Shown: positions 38,824 through 49,767 of the stretch, in pieces
How the letters are laid out: every line of letters starts with the position of its first letter
Numbering within the stretch: position 1 is the stretch's first letter
NCBI RefSeq assembly: GCF_040371085.1
Contig: NZ_JAMBMT010000001.1
Location: 310,001 to 374,000, forward strand
DNA from: Psychrobacter sp. AH5
GTDB lineage: Bacteria; Pseudomonadota; Gammaproteobacteria; Pseudomonadales; Moraxellaceae
Length of the DNA stretch: 64,000 nt
Reading direction: 5' to 3'
Notes under the pieces: generated by a model
Database searches by the model: none
Seen by the model: only the letters and a program-made list of their open reading frames with translations
Told to the model about the DNA's origin: nothing
Program-made: the position numbers and the translations under genes

Positions 38824-38845
38824 CTATCAATCATGACTAACGGTA

Positions 38846-41740
38846 TTAGCTGACGTCTTTGAGTCCTTCCTCAAGCATCGGCTTCAAAAACTCACCCGTG
38901 TGTGAGCCTTCGACCTCTGCGACCTCTTCTGGCGTACCCTCCGCGATAATCATGCCGCCGCCTTTACCGCCTTCAGGGCCAAGATCAATCACCCAATCCG
39001 CGGTTTTGATAACATCCAAATTATGCTCGATGACCACGATGGTGTTACCTTTATCGCGTAGCGCATGCAAGATGTTGAGCAGCTTATCAATATCATGGAA
39101 ATGCAAACCTGTGGTTGGCTCATCCAAGATATATAACGTCTGTCCCGTGTCGCGTTTGGCAAGCTCGCGTGCCAGTTTCACCCGCTGCGCTTCACCGCCC
39201 GATAGGGTTGGCGCGGACTGACCCAAGCGAATGTAGCTCAGTCCCACATCCATGAGCGCTTGCAGGCGACGATAGATCGCTGGAATCGCCGAGAAGAACT
39301 CAGTGGCGTCCTCTACCGTCATCTCGAGCACGTCAGCGATGGTTTTGCCTTTATAGTGAATCTCTAAAGTCTCGCGGTTATAGCGTTTGCCTTCACAGGT
39401 ATCACAGGGCACGTACATATCCGGTAAAAAATGCATCTCGACCTTGATTAGGCCATCGCCTTGGCACATCTCACAGCGCCCGCCTTTGACGTTGAAGCTG
39501 AAGCGACCTGGCTTATAACCACGGGCGCGCGCTTCTTGCGTTTGCGCGAACATCTCACGTACCGGCGTAAACACTCCGGTATAAGTGGCTGGGTTGGAAC
39601 GCGGGGTACGACCGATTGGGCTTTGATCGATATCGACCATCTTATCTAAATGATCAAGACCACTAATGCTTTCGTACTTATCAGCGATTAGCGTTGAAGC
39701 GTTGTTCAATTGCGTCGCAGCTAATGGCATCAAAGTACGGTTAATCAAGGTCGATTTACCCGAACCTGAGACGCCAGTGATACAAGTCATAATACCAACA
39801 GGTAAAGTTAGATCGACATTTTTTAGATTGTTACCAGTAGCGCCTTTTAGCTCAATAGTCATCGGCAGTTTTTTCTTTTTACCTTCGACCTCTATCGTTT
39901 TGGCTTTATGACGTAGGCGTGGAATCTCAATTTTCTTTTTACCAGACATATATTGTCCAGTCAGCGATTCCTTATTTGCCATAATATCTTCGACCGTACC
40001 TTGAGCGATGATATGGCCGCCGTGCACGCCAGCGCCAACGCCGATATCAATCACGTGATCGGCTTGACGGATAGCATCTTCATCGTGCTCAACGACTAAG
40101 ACGGTATTACCCAAATCACGCAGGCGCGTTAGAGTTTTCAATAGACGATCATTATCGCGTTGATGTAAGCCGATTGAGGGCTCATCAAGTACGTACATCA
40201 CGCCCATTAGACCGGCTCCGATTTGGCTAGCCAAACGAATACGCTGAGCTTCACCGCCCGATAAGGTTTCGGCAGAGCGGGCGAGTGATAAATAATCAAG
40301 GCCAACGCTCACCAAGAAGTTCAAACGCTCATTAATCTCTTTAAAGATTTTTTCAGCGACTTCGCCTTTATGACCGCTGATTTTAAGCGTCTTGTAATAA
40401 TCAGCAGCATCGCCAATCGATAGCTTAACAATCTCAGCAATCGTTTGATCATCAACGCGGACATTACGTGATATCTCGTTGAGACGCGCGCCATCACAGA
40501 CATTACAGGTGGTATCAGCTAAATATTTGGCCAGCTCATCACGTACTAAATTACTTTGGGTCTTCGCATAACGGCGCTCAAGATAAGGCAACACCCCTTC
40601 AAAAGGAATAGTCTTATTGGTCTTGCGCCCGCGCTCATCGGTGAAGTTAAAGGTTAGCTTCTCTTTACCTGAGCCTTGCATGATTAAATCTTGCTGCTGC
40701 TTAGTTAGCTCTTTCCAAGGCGTATCCATATCAATTTTGAAATGGTTACAGACAGTATTTAGCAGACCAAAATAGTAGGAGTGGCGCTTATCCCAACCAT
40801 TAATAGCGCCTTGATTGAGGGTCTTATCATGATGAGTGATTAACTTTTCTGCGGAGAAATATTGACGTTTACCGAGACCATCACAACTTGGGCAAGCACC
40901 ATAAGGATTGTTAAAGCTGAACATACGCGGCTCAAGCTCGGACACCGCTCGATCACAAACGGGGCAGCTGTGCTTAGCCGACATGACTTGATTATCAGCG
41001 CCGCCCTCTTTAAGATTACCATCCATAAAGTGTAGCGTCACAAGACCTTGACCTAGACGTAGAGCGGTCTCCAAACTCTCAGCGACGCGGTTGCCTAAGT
41101 CATCGCGCACTTTGAAGCGATCCACGACCACCTCGATAGTATGCTTTTTCTTCTTATCAAGGGTGGGTAGCTCGTCGGTATCATAGACATCACCATCGAC
41201 ACGCACGCGCACGAAACCTTGGCCGATGAGCTGCTCTAATAAAACGGTATGCTCGCCTTTACGCTCACGAATAACTGGCGCAAGAATCATCAGCTTAGTA
41301 TCGGCAGGCAAGCCCATAACCTGATCGACCATTTCAGTGACTGACTGCGCTACCATCGGTTCATTATGCTCAGGGCAAAAAGGCGTACCAATACGCGCAT
41401 AAAGCAGACGCAAATAATCATAAATCTCAGTAATGGTACCAACGGTTGAGCGCGGGTTATGGTTGGTCGATTTTTGCTCGATAGCAATAGCAGGCGATAA
41501 GCCTTCGATACTATCAACGTCAGGCTTCTCCATCTGTGATAAGAACTGACGCGCGTAGGCCGACAGACTCTCGACGTAACGACGTTGCCCTTCAGCATAA
41601 AGCGTATCAAAGGCGAGTGAGGATTTACCAGAACCTGATAAACCCGTAATGACCACGAACTTATCGCGTGGAATATCGAGATCAATGTTTTTTAGATTGT
41701 GAGTACGGGCGCCGCGTATTGCAATATGGTCATGTGCCAT
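38846..41740 (-). CDS. uvrA: Excinuclease ABC subunit A
   Basis: DNA-damage recognition ATPase of nucleotide excision repair, working with UvrB and UvrC. The 964-residue protein has two ABC ATPase modules: Walker [15 protein letters not shown] (about residue 33) and [14 protein letters not shown] (about residue 660), two LSGGEAQR signatures, and two zinc modules (CPVC...CPSC near residue 260 and CEMC...CDTC near residue 755). Longer than E. coli UvrA (940). I see no CTGT-N8-ACAG LexA box upstream, as expected for Moraxellaceae, which lack canonical LexA (known for Acinetobacter). Confidence 0.98.
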   Translation of the reverse strand: MAHDHIAIRGARTHNLKNIDLDIPRDKFVVITGLSGSGKSSLAFDTLYAEGQRRYVESLSAYARQFLSQMEKPDVDSIEGLSPAIAIEQKSTNHNPRSTVGTITEIYDYLRLLYARIGTPFCPEHNEPMVAQSVTEMVDQVMGLPADTKLMILAPVIRERKGEHTVLLEQLIGQGFVRVRVDGDVYDTDELPTLDKKKKHTIEVVVDRFKVRDDLGNRVAESLETALRLGQGLVTLHFMDGNLKEGGADNQVMSAKHSCPVCDRAVSELEPRMFSFNNPYGACPSCDGLGKRQYFSAEKLITHHDKTLNQGAINGWDKRHSYYFGLLNTVCNHFKIDMDTPWKELTKQQQDLIMQGSGKEKLTFNFTDERGRKTNKTIPFEGVLPYLERRYAKTQSNLVRDELAKYLADTTCNVCDGARLNEISRNVRVDDQTIAEIVKLSIGDAADYYKTLKISGHKGEVAEKIFKEINERLNFLVSVGLDYLSLARSAETLSGGEAQRIRLASQIGAGLMGVMYVLDEPSIGLHQRDNDRLLKTLTRLRDLGNTVLVVEHDEDAIRQADHVIDIGVGAGVHGGHIIAQGTVEDIMANKESLTGQYMSGKKKIEIPRLRHKAKTIEVEGKKKKLPMTIELKGATGNNLKNVDLTLPVGIMTCITGVSGSGKSTLINRTLMPLAATQLNNASTLIADKYESISGLDHLDKMVDIDQSPIGRTPRSNPATYTGVFTPVREMFAQTQEARARGYKPGRFSFNVKGGRCEMCQGDGLIKVEMHFLPDMYVPCDTCEGKRYNRETLEIHYKGKTIADVLEMTVEDATEFFSAIPAIYRRLQALMDVGLSYIRLGQSAPTLSGGEAQRVKLARELAKRDTGQTLYILDEPTTGLHFHDIDKLLNILHALRDKGNTIVVIEHNLDVIKTADWVIDLGPEGGKGGGMIIAEGTPEEVAEVEGSHTGEFLKPMLEEGLKDVS

Positions 41741-42397
41741 CGATGATAGGTTTCCTATTTTTTAAAGCTGGCTATTACTGAAATAATAATATCTAGTAAC
41801 CTAAACCAACAATTGTAAAGTTAAAAGCTAAGGAGATTAAAAATAATAATGAAGCAGGTTTATTAAAAGAATAAATTAAATCGCAGATAAATCTGTAACC
41901 ATAATGAAGGTATATAATTTTCGATTTTTAAAATATTTTCTATCAAGTTGTATTTTATAAATAAACAAAAGTTTTTAAATTTACTGATGATTTAAATTTT
42001 ATATTAAAGCGCTAAAGGGATTATGCGTATTACATTAACTACAAATGGGTTTGTCCTATTTATCGCTAATGGATAAATAAACAATGTCGACAACGCCTTA
42101 CTTTATAGTCATGATTAGTCGATTATTCAAGGTAAGGTTGCGTATTAGATGCACTTAGTAACAAATTTAGCTAGGTAGAGTGCGCCTAATCTTAGAAGAC
42201 AAAAGTCTCGGCAAGAAAACGGCGAATGTTTTATACTATGGGGTTTGATTGATGGCTAAGGCTAACGGCGCTGCTGATAATGCGCTACGATATCAAAGCA
42301 GTCTTGCTTTAAAATCGGCCTACTTATTTTAGAGTAAGTGGTGCTAACTGCCGGGCCACATAGCTATCAGGCGTTATAGGGTAACAGTGAGGCAATT
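41741..42397. other. Intergenic region between uvrA and the MFS gene
   Basis: A 657-base divergent spacer, the longest in the window. The uvrA-proximal 250 bases are very AT-rich; the MFS-proximal 200 bases are of normal composition. I found no tRNA, no clear hairpin-rich RNA and no reading frame with family resemblance; a 16-codon ATG frame at 42022 has no support. Promoters for both genes must lie here but cannot be assigned. Confidence 0.5.
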
Positions 42398-43762
42398 ATG
42401 AATAGCGTAGAGAAACGGGCAATCTTAGGGGTAGGTGGTATTTTTGCCTTGCGAATGATTGGCCTGTTTATGATTGTGCCCGTCTTTTCGGTTTATGGTG
42501 ATAATTATGCCCATGCCACGCCTTTTTTGATTGGTCTAGCCGTTGGTATTTATGGTCTTGGCCAAGCTATCTTTCAGATTCCAATGAGCCTAGCAGCTGA
42601 TAAATTCCCGCGTAAGCCGATTATTATGCTCGGTCTGATATTGTTTGCACTAGGCGGCATCATTGCGGCCAATGCTACTGATATTTACCAAGTCATTATC
42701 GGACGGGCACTAGCAGGAAGCGGCGCGGTTTCTGCGGTACTAATGGCGCTGCTAGCTGATGTGACCCGTGAAGAGATGCGCACCAAAGCGATGGCGACTA
42801 TGGGTTTGACTATTGCAACCTCCATTATGCTAGCTTTTGCTTTTGGGCCATTATTAGTTGGCTCGTTGGGGATCTCAGGACTGTTTTGGTTGACCGCAGG
42901 CTTTGCGATATTGGCAATGTTGTTGTTAGCCGTAGTGCCGTCACCTATGCGCGTGCTCAAACATAATTTGGATAATAAATCTATCGGTGAGCAACTCGCT
43001 ACCGTCCTCAAAATTGGCGACTTAAACCGGCTGCATGTGGGTATCTTTGCGCTGCATTTAACTATGACCGCTATATTTGTAATCTTGCCACATCAGCTTA
43101 GTGAGGTGATGGGACTATCGGTTCGTCAGCAAGGGCTGGTCTATTTGCCACTATTATTTATTGGTTTTGCTGTTGCCATACCTTTTATTATTATCGCTGA
43201 AAAAAAACGCAAGATGCGCCAAGTGTTTTTAGGAGCAATTGGATTGATGGTAGCAGCGCTAGCGTTATTGGCTTTGGGTAGTCAAGTTGGTGTTGGTATC
43301 ATCTTGGGCTTGCTGCTGTATTTTATGGGCTTTAATTTACTCGAAGCCACTATTCCTTCTTGGATATCTAAGCGCGCACCGGTCGCTAATAAAGCGACTG
43401 CGATGGGGCTGAACTCCTCTAGTCAGTTCTTCGGCGCTTTTGTTGGCGGCGCGATGGGTGGCTTACTATTAAGTCAATCCAACCTATTAGCTTGGAGTAT
43501 CCTAGCCGCTATTATGGCGCTAGCTTTATTGCTGATTATTCCTATTGCCGATCCTCCTTATCTGTCTAGCACTACGGTCACTATCCCTAAAGACATTGAT
43601 ATTCAGGATTGGTCGCAGCAAATAACCGCGATTGCCGGCGTTGATGAATTAGTCGTAATGGCCAAAGAGCAGGTCGCTTATCTCAAGCTGGACAAGACTC
43701 AATTAACCGATCTATCCCGGCAACAATTATCACAGTTGGCACAAAGTCCACTTGATATTTAA
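42398..43762 (+). CDS. MFS transporter, YajR-like with C-terminal YAM domain
   Basis: A 454-residue major facilitator with 12 hydrophobic segments. Motif A appears as SLAADKFPRKPIIMLG (about residue 66). A soluble C-terminal domain of about 65 residues (TVTIPKDIDIQDWSQQI, then GVDELVVMAKEQVAYLK) matches the ferredoxin-like YAM domain of E. coli YajR. The substrate is unknown. The order uvrA (divergent) - this gene - ssb is common in Moraxellaceae and other gammaproteobacteria. Ribosome site CAGTGAGGC precedes the ATG. Confidence 0.9.
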   Translation: MNSVEKRAILGVGGIFALRMIGLFMIVPVFSVYGDNYAHATPFLIGLAVGIYGLGQAIFQIPMSLAADKFPRKPIIMLGLILFALGGIIAANATDIYQVIIGRALAGSGAVSAVLMALLADVTREEMRTKAMATMGLTIATSIMLAFAFGPLLVGSLGISGLFWLTAGFAILAMLLLAVVPSPMRVLKHNLDNKSIGEQLATVLKIGDLNRLHVGIFALHLTMTAIFVILPHQLSEVMGLSVRQQGLVYLPLLFIGFAVAIPFIIIAEKKRKMRQVFLGAIGLMVAALALLALGSQVGVGIILGLLLYFMGFNLLEATIPSWISKRAPVANKATAMGLNSSSQFFGAFVGGAMGGLLLSQSNLLAWSILAAIMALALLLIIPIADPPYLSSTTVTIPKDIDIQDWSQQITAIAGVDELVVMAKEQVAYLKLDKTQLTDLSRQQLSQLAQSPLDI

Positions 43763-44119
43763 CTTTATCTCTCGATGTTATTCAAAGCTGCTGCTTATAA
43801 AAAATGACGCTGAATCAAGCAGTGATAAGCAAGTTTGGTATGGAGCTTGGTAGTGTGACTCTGAGTATGCCGCGTAGCAATGACTAAAGGCTGGCCGCTA
43901 TAACTCAACACCAAGCTAAAACCCTCTGCGACAGTAGCTGACGTATTTAATTAAGCTTTAGTAGATATTTAATAAAAAAACCTATAAAGTAAAACTATAT
44001 TATTGATTATAAACTAAGGTTAATGATTATTGACCTTATAAAAAATAGATTAAAATAAGCCATTTAGTGTTTACTGCTAGAGCTTATTCATAAAATCATT
44101 CATCAAAGAGGATAATATT
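43763..44119. other. Intergenic region before ssb
   Basis: A 357-base gap. The first half has mixed composition without a gene; the second half is AT-rich and should contain the ssb promoter. A weak candidate is TTGACC (44030-44035) with TAAAAT 15 bases on (44051-44056). No LexA-like box and no RNA gene seen. Confidence 0.4.
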
Positions 44120-44704
44120 ATGCGCGGAGTTAATAAAGTCATCATTATCGGAAACCTCGGTGCCGATCCTGAAGCCCGACAATTTAGTAATGGCGGTAGC
44201 GTTACTAATATCTCAGTGGCGACCTCTGAGCAATGGACAGATAAGCAAAGCGGCGAGAAAAGAGAAGCGACCGAATGGCATCGCGTCTCGTTGTTTAATC
44301 GCTTAGGTGAAATCGCCGCTCAATATCTGCGTAAAGGCAGCAAAGTATATATTGAAGGGAGTCTACGCACACGTAAGTATCAAGCGCCTGATGGTAGCGA
44401 TCGTTATGCTACCGAAATCCGTGCTGACCAGATGCAGATGCTAGACGGTGCTAGTGGCGGCCAAAATCAAGATAATAGCTACAATAATAATCAGAACAAT
44501 CAAGGCTACGCTAATCAAGGCCAAAACAATCATGGTTCTCAAGGTATAGCGCAGAGTAATCAAGGCAGTTATAACAATCAAGGAGGCTTTAATAACCAAG
44601 GGTCTCAAGCGCCACAAAATCAGTTTAATGCGCCCTCACAAGCTACGCCAAGTAAGTCAACAGCTATGCCAGATGGTCCTGTCGATGATGATATTCCATT
44701 TTAA
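44120..44704 (+). CDS. ssb: Single-stranded DNA-binding protein
   Basis: Coats single-stranded DNA in replication, repair and recombination. The 194-residue protein has the OB-fold N-terminus ([37 protein letters not shown], about residues 5-60), a long Asn/Gln/Gly-rich linker with NQG-type repeats (about residues 114-170), and the acidic partner-binding tail DDDIPF. AGAGGATAATATT precedes the ATG; a terminator follows. Confidence 0.98.
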   Translation: MRGVNKVIIIGNLGADPEARQFSNGGSVTNISVATSEQWTDKQSGEKREATEWHRVSLFNRLGEIAAQYLRKGSKVYIEGSLRTRKYQAPDGSDRYATEIRADQMQMLDGASGGQNQDNSYNNNQNNQGYANQGQNNHGSQGIAQSNQGSYNNQGGFNNQGSQAPQNQFNAPSQATPSKSTAMPDGPVDDDIPF

Positions 44705-44727
44705 TTTATACAACATGAAGTAATTAT

Positions 44728-44758
44728 AAAGAGCTTATATTAATATAGGCTCTTTTTT
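44728..44758 (+). terminator. Terminator after ssb
   Basis: AAAGAGCTTATA / TATAGGCTCTTT (one G-T wobble), loop TTAA, then a short T-run; begins 24 bases after the ssb stop. Confidence 0.9.
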
Positions 44759-45147
44759 ATTTTATAGTTAAAGTTTTTAATATCCCTAATAAAAAAGTGG
44801 TTTTTATTTTGCAGAGTAGGGCAATGCCTGACTTATAAAAGAGAGGGTAATAAGGTTAAATAACGGTAATGTCGTTAATATAATAAAGATATATCCTAAA
44901 ATAAATAATTAATAGTTAGTATTGCTATTATAAAAGGCAATTATAACTCCAATGAATTATAACTATGTTATTATTGCGATTATGATTCAATATAATACTT
45001 ATGCCTAATACAGTCTGTATTTAGATTGAATTAATGTTTTGTATTTTTAATCTATAATTAGCCAGCAGTTTGTGTTTTATACACCAGGCTATTGTTAGAT
45101 TATTAGAATCTATTCCCTATAATTGACACTTTTATACCGAGGCTATT
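44759..45147 (+). promoter_or_regulatory. AT-rich leader of the H-NS-like gene with a palindromic site
   Basis: The 389-base gap is strongly AT-rich, as expected for a gene silenced by its own product. Candidate -10 boxes TATAAT occur at 44991-44996 (with TTATTA 17 bases before it) and at 45053-45058. Just after the first lies the perfect palindrome AATACAG-T-CTGTATT (45007-45021), a possible operator or hairpin. Start sites and control are inferred. Confidence 0.45.
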
Positions 45148-45471
45148 ATGAGTAACAACGATACTATTAATTTAGAAGCGCTAGATGTCGACCAGTTACG
45201 TGCTATTACCGAAAACGCTCAACAGCTTATCGCCCAAAAACAGCATCAGCGTCTTTATGATGCTTATATGCAGTTTGAAAAAATTGCTGAAGAGAGCAAC
45301 AGTAGCATTGATGAGATTTTAAAAGCGGGCGAGAAGCTTGAGAAAAAACGTAGCATTAAATATCGCAATACCGAAAATCATGAAGAGACATGGACAGGCC
45401 GTGGACGCAAGCCAACTTGGTTAGTAGAAGCATTATCGGCAGGGCGCCATCTCAATGACTTTGCTATCTAA
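45148..45471 (+). CDS. hns: H-NS family nucleoid-associated protein
   Basis: A 107-residue DNA-binding protein that bridges and silences AT-rich DNA. The N-terminal half is a coiled-coil oligomerisation region (LRAITENAQQLIAQKQHQRL). The C-terminal DNA-binding motif is TWTGRGRKPTWLVEAL, equivalent to the TWTGxGRxP core of H-NS. It is probably the global silencer for horizontally acquired genes such as the AIPR gene. Symbol given by family; it may be a paralogue. Confidence 0.9.
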   Translation: MSNNDTINLEALDVDQLRAITENAQQLIAQKQHQRLYDAYMQFEKIAEESNSSIDEILKAGEKLEKKRSIKYRNTENHEETWTGRGRKPTWLVEALSAGRHLNDFAI

Positions 45472-45513
45472 TAAATACTAAAGCTCTAGCTATTTTTAAT
45501 AGTGAAAATGATG

Positions 45514-45552
45514 AAAAAGCCAGTATTTTTATTTAAAGATACTGGCTTTTTT
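45514..45552 (+). terminator. Terminator after hns
   Basis: AAAAAGCCAGTAT / ATACTGGCTTTTTT, perfect 13-bp stem around a 12-base loop; the T-run completes it 43 bases after the stop. Confidence 0.92.
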
Positions 45553-45620
45553 ATGTCACCTAAAGCCGTTTATTTGCTATGATAATAAGCCTTTAACCTA
45601 GCCAAAAGAGTCTTCTACTT

Positions 45621-46427
45621 GTGCCAAAACTGTCAGCCTCTTCCCATAAGCGTCCGCGCAAGCTCTGGTGGTTAGTAGGAGTGATAATCTTTGCACTATT
45701 TGCATTATTACAAATGCCAGCGGCATGGATAATCGAGAAATATGCGCCGCAGTCCCCTTATGTTCAGCAAGTCTCAGGTAATATTTGGCAAGGCTCATTG
45801 ATTTGGCAATTGCCGCAAACAAGTACAGCGCTAAGCGGCGCTGCTAGTTGGTCGTGGCAGCCGTGGCAATTATTTTTAGGAAAACTAGCGGCCGATGTCG
45901 ATATTAGCACCGGGCAAAGCCGACTTAATGGACAGCTTGCTATGCGCCCTAGCGGTTGGCAAGTTGATGATATGAGCGGTAAGATTGCTGCTGAAACTTT
46001 GGCCAGCTTAGTCAATTGGCAATTACCCAATACACCTATTCAGCTCAATAGCGTCTCACTACAACGCAGAGCGGCAACAGGCGATAAGCCGGCAGGTTTT
46101 AGTCAAGCGGATGGGCAACTGACTTGGGTGGGCGGCGAGGTGGGTTATCCTAATGCTGGAAAAGTACTTTATATCACTATGCCATCGATGCGCGCCCAGC
46201 TCAGTAGCGAGCAAAAAAACAATAAGCAGTTGTTGCATGTAAATTTGTTAAACAATCAAGACAAGCGTTTAGGCGACTTATATCTAGACGGTGATAATAT
46301 GCTAGATGTCAGTCTGACGCAGCGTCTGCTTGAGAATATGGCAGAGTATAAAGGGCAAGCTCCGCAAGATACGCCGGTGATCAGTGTTCGCCAGCCGCTA
46401 TTGAACGGCTTAGGGGCGAATGAATGA
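45621..46427 (+). CDS. gspN: Type II secretion system protein N
   Basis: A 268-residue bitopic inner-membrane protein of the GspN family, with one N-terminal helix (about residues 14-36) and a periplasmic domain made of repeated strands (AASWSWQPWQLFLGKLAADVD). GspN is an accessory subunit of the type II secretion machinery, role unclear. Start GTG. Its TGA overlaps the ATG of gspC by 4 bases (ATGA), so translation is coupled. Confidence 0.85.
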   Translation: MPKLSASSHKRPRKLWWLVGVIIFALFALLQMPAAWIIEKYAPQSPYVQQVSGNIWQGSLIWQLPQTSTALSGAASWSWQPWQLFLGKLAADVDISTGQSRLNGQLAMRPSGWQVDDMSGKIAAETLASLVNWQLPNTPIQLNSVSLQRRAATGDKPAGFSQADGQLTWVGGEVGYPNAGKVLYITMPSMRAQLSSEQKNNKQLLHVNLLNNQDKRLGDLYLDGDNMLDVSLTQRLLENMAEYKGQAPQDTPVISVRQPLLNGLGANE

Positions 46428-47341
46428 TGAGTATAAGCGCACGAATAAAGCCGCTGATGGACACTCTCAATCGCTTTTCAGCATGGTTATTATTATTGGC
46501 TATTATCTGGTTATGCTGGGTGGCAGCAAGGATATTGTGGCTAGTACTCGCGCCGCCTGTAGCGCCAGCGTTGCCGCTACAAGCCATTCAAAACAATACC
46601 AATCTCTCAGCTGATAACCGCAATACGTTTGCTATTTTTGCTGAGTCTGAAGCCGCTACAGTCGCGCCGCAGCCGCCGCCAAATGTGCTGTTAAAAGGGG
46701 TGCTGATTGCCATACCAGAGAGTTTGTCATCTGCTATGCTTGACGTCAATGGCGAAGTCAAAAACTATCGTATTGGCGATAGCTTACAAGAGACGGGCTT
46801 TACCCTCATCGCGGTTGACTGGAATGCAGTGATTATCGCTGACGCTGCAGATCAGCAAACGGTTATCAGTTTGCCAGAGCTGCTACCTCTTGATCAAAGA
46901 GGGCTTGATACTAATGCTATTGCCAATCAGCGCTTGCCTAATAATAATCCGCTATCAGCTACTAATAACGGCCTAGCTTTACCTGAAAGTGCGGCGATGA
47001 CTAATGATAATAATGAGGTGGGGGCAAGCCAACCTGCTGATACAGGCTCTGCTATTGATGAGGCGGTAACGGCGCTAAAAGAAAACCCAGCCAGCTATTT
47101 GAGCCGAATGGGGGTAATGGCCTCAGGCGAGGGCTATCAAGTGACAGCGGCTATGCCAACAGCACTGCGTAATCGCTTAGGGCTAGAGGCGGGCGATAAG
47201 GTGCTGACAGTCAATGGTCAAACTGTAGGAAATAGTCCTGCCCAAGACGCCAATGTATTACAACAAGCTCAGCAATCAGGTGAAGCTCAAATCGAGGTGC
47301 AACGTGGTGATCAAGTGATCACTATTCGTCAGCAGTTCTAG
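46424..47341 (+). CDS. gspC: Type II secretion system protein C
   Basis: Links the inner-membrane platform to the secretin GspD. The 305-residue protein has an N-terminal helix (about residues 18-40), the homology region (NVLLKGVLIAIPESLSSAMLD, then VKNYRIGDSL) that binds GspD, a Ser/Asn-rich linker, and a C-terminal PDZ-type domain (LGLEAGDKVLTVNGQTVGNSP). The gspN-gspC-gspD order stands apart from the rest of the gsp genes, as in Acinetobacter. Confidence 0.93.
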   Translation: MMSISARIKPLMDTLNRFSAWLLLLAIIWLCWVAARILWLVLAPPVAPALPLQAIQNNTNLSADNRNTFAIFAESEAATVAPQPPPNVLLKGVLIAIPESLSSAMLDVNGEVKNYRIGDSLQETGFTLIAVDWNAVIIADAADQQTVISLPELLPLDQRGLDTNAIANQRLPNNNPLSATNNGLALPESAAMTNDNNEVGASQPADTGSAIDEAVTALKENPASYLSRMGVMASGEGYQVTAAMPTALRNRLGLEAGDKVLTVNGQTVGNSPAQDANVLQQAQQSGEAQIEVQRGDQVITIRQQF

Positions 47342-47411
47342 GTTTCACTGCCAATACATTTTATTTGTAATAAGCTTTATTTTTTGTGACATCACAGTGG
47401 GTACTATCAGC

Positions 47412-49685
47412 ATGGTAAGTTTGGATAAATTTTCAATGACGCCTTTACGCCTAGGTTTACAGCGTTTATTGCGTCTGTGTCGACCGCTGTATTTAGCGTT
47501 GCCTTTATGGGCAGGCTTCTGCGGTTTTGCCAGTGCTGAGAGCTGGAAAGTTAATTTGCAAGATGCGGACATAAAAGCTTTTATTAATGAAGTGGCGACG
47601 ATTACTGACCAAAACTTTGTCCTTGATCCGCGTATCAATGGCAATGTCACTGTGATATCTAACCGCGCCTTATCCCGTGATGAGATCTATCAGCTGTTTT
47701 TGAGCGTAATGCAGGTCAATGGCATAGCTGCTATTGATTCTGGCAACACTATCAAACTAGTTCCTGACAATATTGCTAAGCAGTCTGGCGTTGCGGTAGA
47801 TCTGCGCGGTGATAGTGTCGGTGAGTCGCTGGCTACGCGAGTCATTTATTTGACTAATACTCAGGCCGCTGAGATATTGGGCGTTATTCGCCCTTTGATG
47901 CCGCAGTCGGCCCATGCTGCTGCCGTTCCGGGCGTCAATGCGCTAGTCTTATCGGATCGCGCTGATAGCCTTAATCAGCTAACCGCGCTTATTCGCGATT
48001 TGGATAGCAACATCAATGATACTTTGCGAGTGATTCCGCTACGCCATGTCGACTCTGAGCGTATGATGGATCTGATCAGCGCTTTGGTGAGTACGGGCGG
48101 AGGCCAAGCAGCCGGAGGAGATCAGCTCAAAGTTATTGCCGATAGCGCAAGCGATAGACTGCTAGTAAAGGGTAGTCCTGAGATGATTGCCAAAGTACAA
48201 GAGATGGTCAATCAGCTAGATACCACGCCATCACGTCGGCTTAGCGGCTTACGAGTATTTCGGCTAAAGTATGCCAGCGCTAGTCACATCGCCGATATGC
48301 TGCGTGGTTTATTGGCCAATCAATCTATCAATAGCTCAGGGGCAAGATCTACCTTAGAATCCGCTTCATTGACAGATGCCAGTACCACTGGCGCTACCCT
48401 TAATGGGGCTGCTAATGAATTGCTAGGTAACAATAATAACGCTACGAGTACCAACCTTACCAGCGCTACTACCAATAATAGTACTGGCGGCGCTGGTGTT
48501 AGCACTACCGGCAAACCTTTTAGCATTATCGCTGATGAGACGCAAAATGCAGTTATCGTTAATGCCGCACCTGAGCTGATGTTTGAGATTGAAGAGGCGG
48601 TCAATCAGTTAGATAATCGCCGCGCGCAGGTGCTTATTCAAGCGGCTATCGTTGAAGTATCAGGCGATGATGCTACGCAGTTAGGGGTACAGTGGGCGCT
48701 TGGTAATGCTAATAGCGGTTTAGGGGTCGTTAACTTTACTAACGTTGGTGCGAGTGCCACTGCTCTTGCGGCAGCGGCATTAGCAGGCGGCGGCGCAGCA
48801 GGAGCGGCAGGGATTAGCGCGGCTGCCAACTCAATTGTTGGCGCCTTGATAGGAATCGGCGATAGTCGTAAAGATAGCAATGGCAATACTGAGTTTTATG
48901 GCGCAATCTTACAAGCGCTTGACTCCTCAACCAGTGCAAACCTTTTATCTATGCCCTCTATTTTGACTTTGGATAATGAAAAAGCTAGTATTTTGGTGGG
49001 TCAAAACGTGCCTTTTGTCACCGGCTCTTTTACTACTAGCGGCAATAATTCAAACAACCCCTTCCAGACTATCGAGCGCCAAGATATTGGTATCAATCTC
49101 AACGTCATACCGCATATCGGCGAAAACGGTACGGTGCGCTTAGAGGTCTCGCAAGAAGTCTCCTCAGTAGTGCCAGGTAGTTTTGGTAACTCAACGGGTA
49201 TCGTGACCAATAAAAGCCTGATTAATACCACTATCTTAGCAGACGATCAGCAAACCATAGCACTAGGTGGCCTGATGCGTGATAACTCGACTACGCGTCA
49301 ACAAAAGGTGCCAGGCTTAGGTAACGTTCCTGTTATCGGTCGTTTGTTTCGCTCAGATAATGACAGTACGCAAAAGAGTAATCTAATTATATTTTTGCAG
49401 CCGACTATCTTGCGAGATGGCGGCGCCGTGGCTTCAGTCACTGAGCGCAAATTTAATCAGATGCGCGTGCTACAACTGGTCATCGACAAAAACGGCACTA
49501 TCAAGCAGCTACCTCTTAGCGGTACCGAAGGCTGGAATGGCGAGGTCAATAAAGACTATGAATTAATGCCGCTTAATCCTCTGATTCCTAAGCGTAACCA
49601 ATTACCACAAACCACTACGCCGCAGGGCTTTACTCGAGTAGATAGCCCAAATGCTGGCATTACTACTTATCCATTAAATCAGTAA
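47412..49685 (+). CDS. gspD: Type II secretion system secretin GspD
   Basis: Outer-membrane channel for folded exoproteins. The 757-residue protein starts with a signal peptide ending in GFASAE, then N0-N3 domains (KVNLQDADIKAFINEVATIT, about residues 44-63) and the secretin domain with VEVSGDDATQLGVQWALG and VPFVTGSFTTS...; the Asn/Ser/Thr-rich loop between domains is long. The C-terminal region ends in NLIIFLQPTILRDGG. I use the ATG at 47412; GTG at 47397 is possible. The lipoprotein pilotin is not in this window. Confidence 0.96.
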   Translation: MVSLDKFSMTPLRLGLQRLLRLCRPLYLALPLWAGFCGFASAESWKVNLQDADIKAFINEVATITDQNFVLDPRINGNVTVISNRALSRDEIYQLFLSVMQVNGIAAIDSGNTIKLVPDNIAKQSGVAVDLRGDSVGESLATRVIYLTNTQAAEILGVIRPLMPQSAHAAAVPGVNALVLSDRADSLNQLTALIRDLDSNINDTLRVIPLRHVDSERMMDLISALVSTGGGQAAGGDQLKVIADSASDRLLVKGSPEMIAKVQEMVNQLDTTPSRRLSGLRVFRLKYASASHIADMLRGLLANQSINSSGARSTLESASLTDASTTGATLNGAANELLGNNNNATSTNLTSATTNNSTGGAGVSTTGKPFSIIADETQNAVIVNAAPELMFEIEEAVNQLDNRRAQVLIQAAIVEVSGDDATQLGVQWALGNANSGLGVVNFTNVGASATALAAAALAGGGAAGAAGISAAANSIVGALIGIGDSRKDSNGNTEFYGAILQALDSSTSANLLSMPSILTLDNEKASILVGQNVPFVTGSFTTSGNNSNNPFQTIERQDIGINLNVIPHIGENGTVRLEVSQEVSSVVPGSFGNSTGIVTNKSLINTTILADDQQTIALGGLMRDNSTTRQQKVPGLGNVPVIGRLFRSDNDSTQKSNLIIFLQPTILRDGGAVASVTERKFNQMRVLQLVIDKNGTIKQLPLSGTEGWNGEVNKDYELMPLNPLIPKRNQLPQTTTPQGFTRVDSPNAGITTYPLNQ

Positions 49686-49767
49686 TTACCAATAGGTAGA
49701 GACAAAGAACAACGGCCAAAAGCGTAACCGCTAACCGTAATCTTAAGAAGTATCATAAAGAGAGAGT

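Noticed and set aside
36033..38845. Larger multigene defence island around the AIPR gene
   Set aside because: Only the AIPR gene and the IS lie between the DUF503 gene and uvrA; no second defence gene is present.
42022..42075. Small ATG frame in the uvrA-MFS spacer
   Set aside because: Sixteen codons, no ribosome site of note and no family; most likely chance.
41741..42397. Possible RNA gene or SOS box in the long spacer next to uvrA
   Set aside because: No cloverleaf, no terminator-tailed hairpin and no CTGT-N8-ACAG palindrome could be found by eye.
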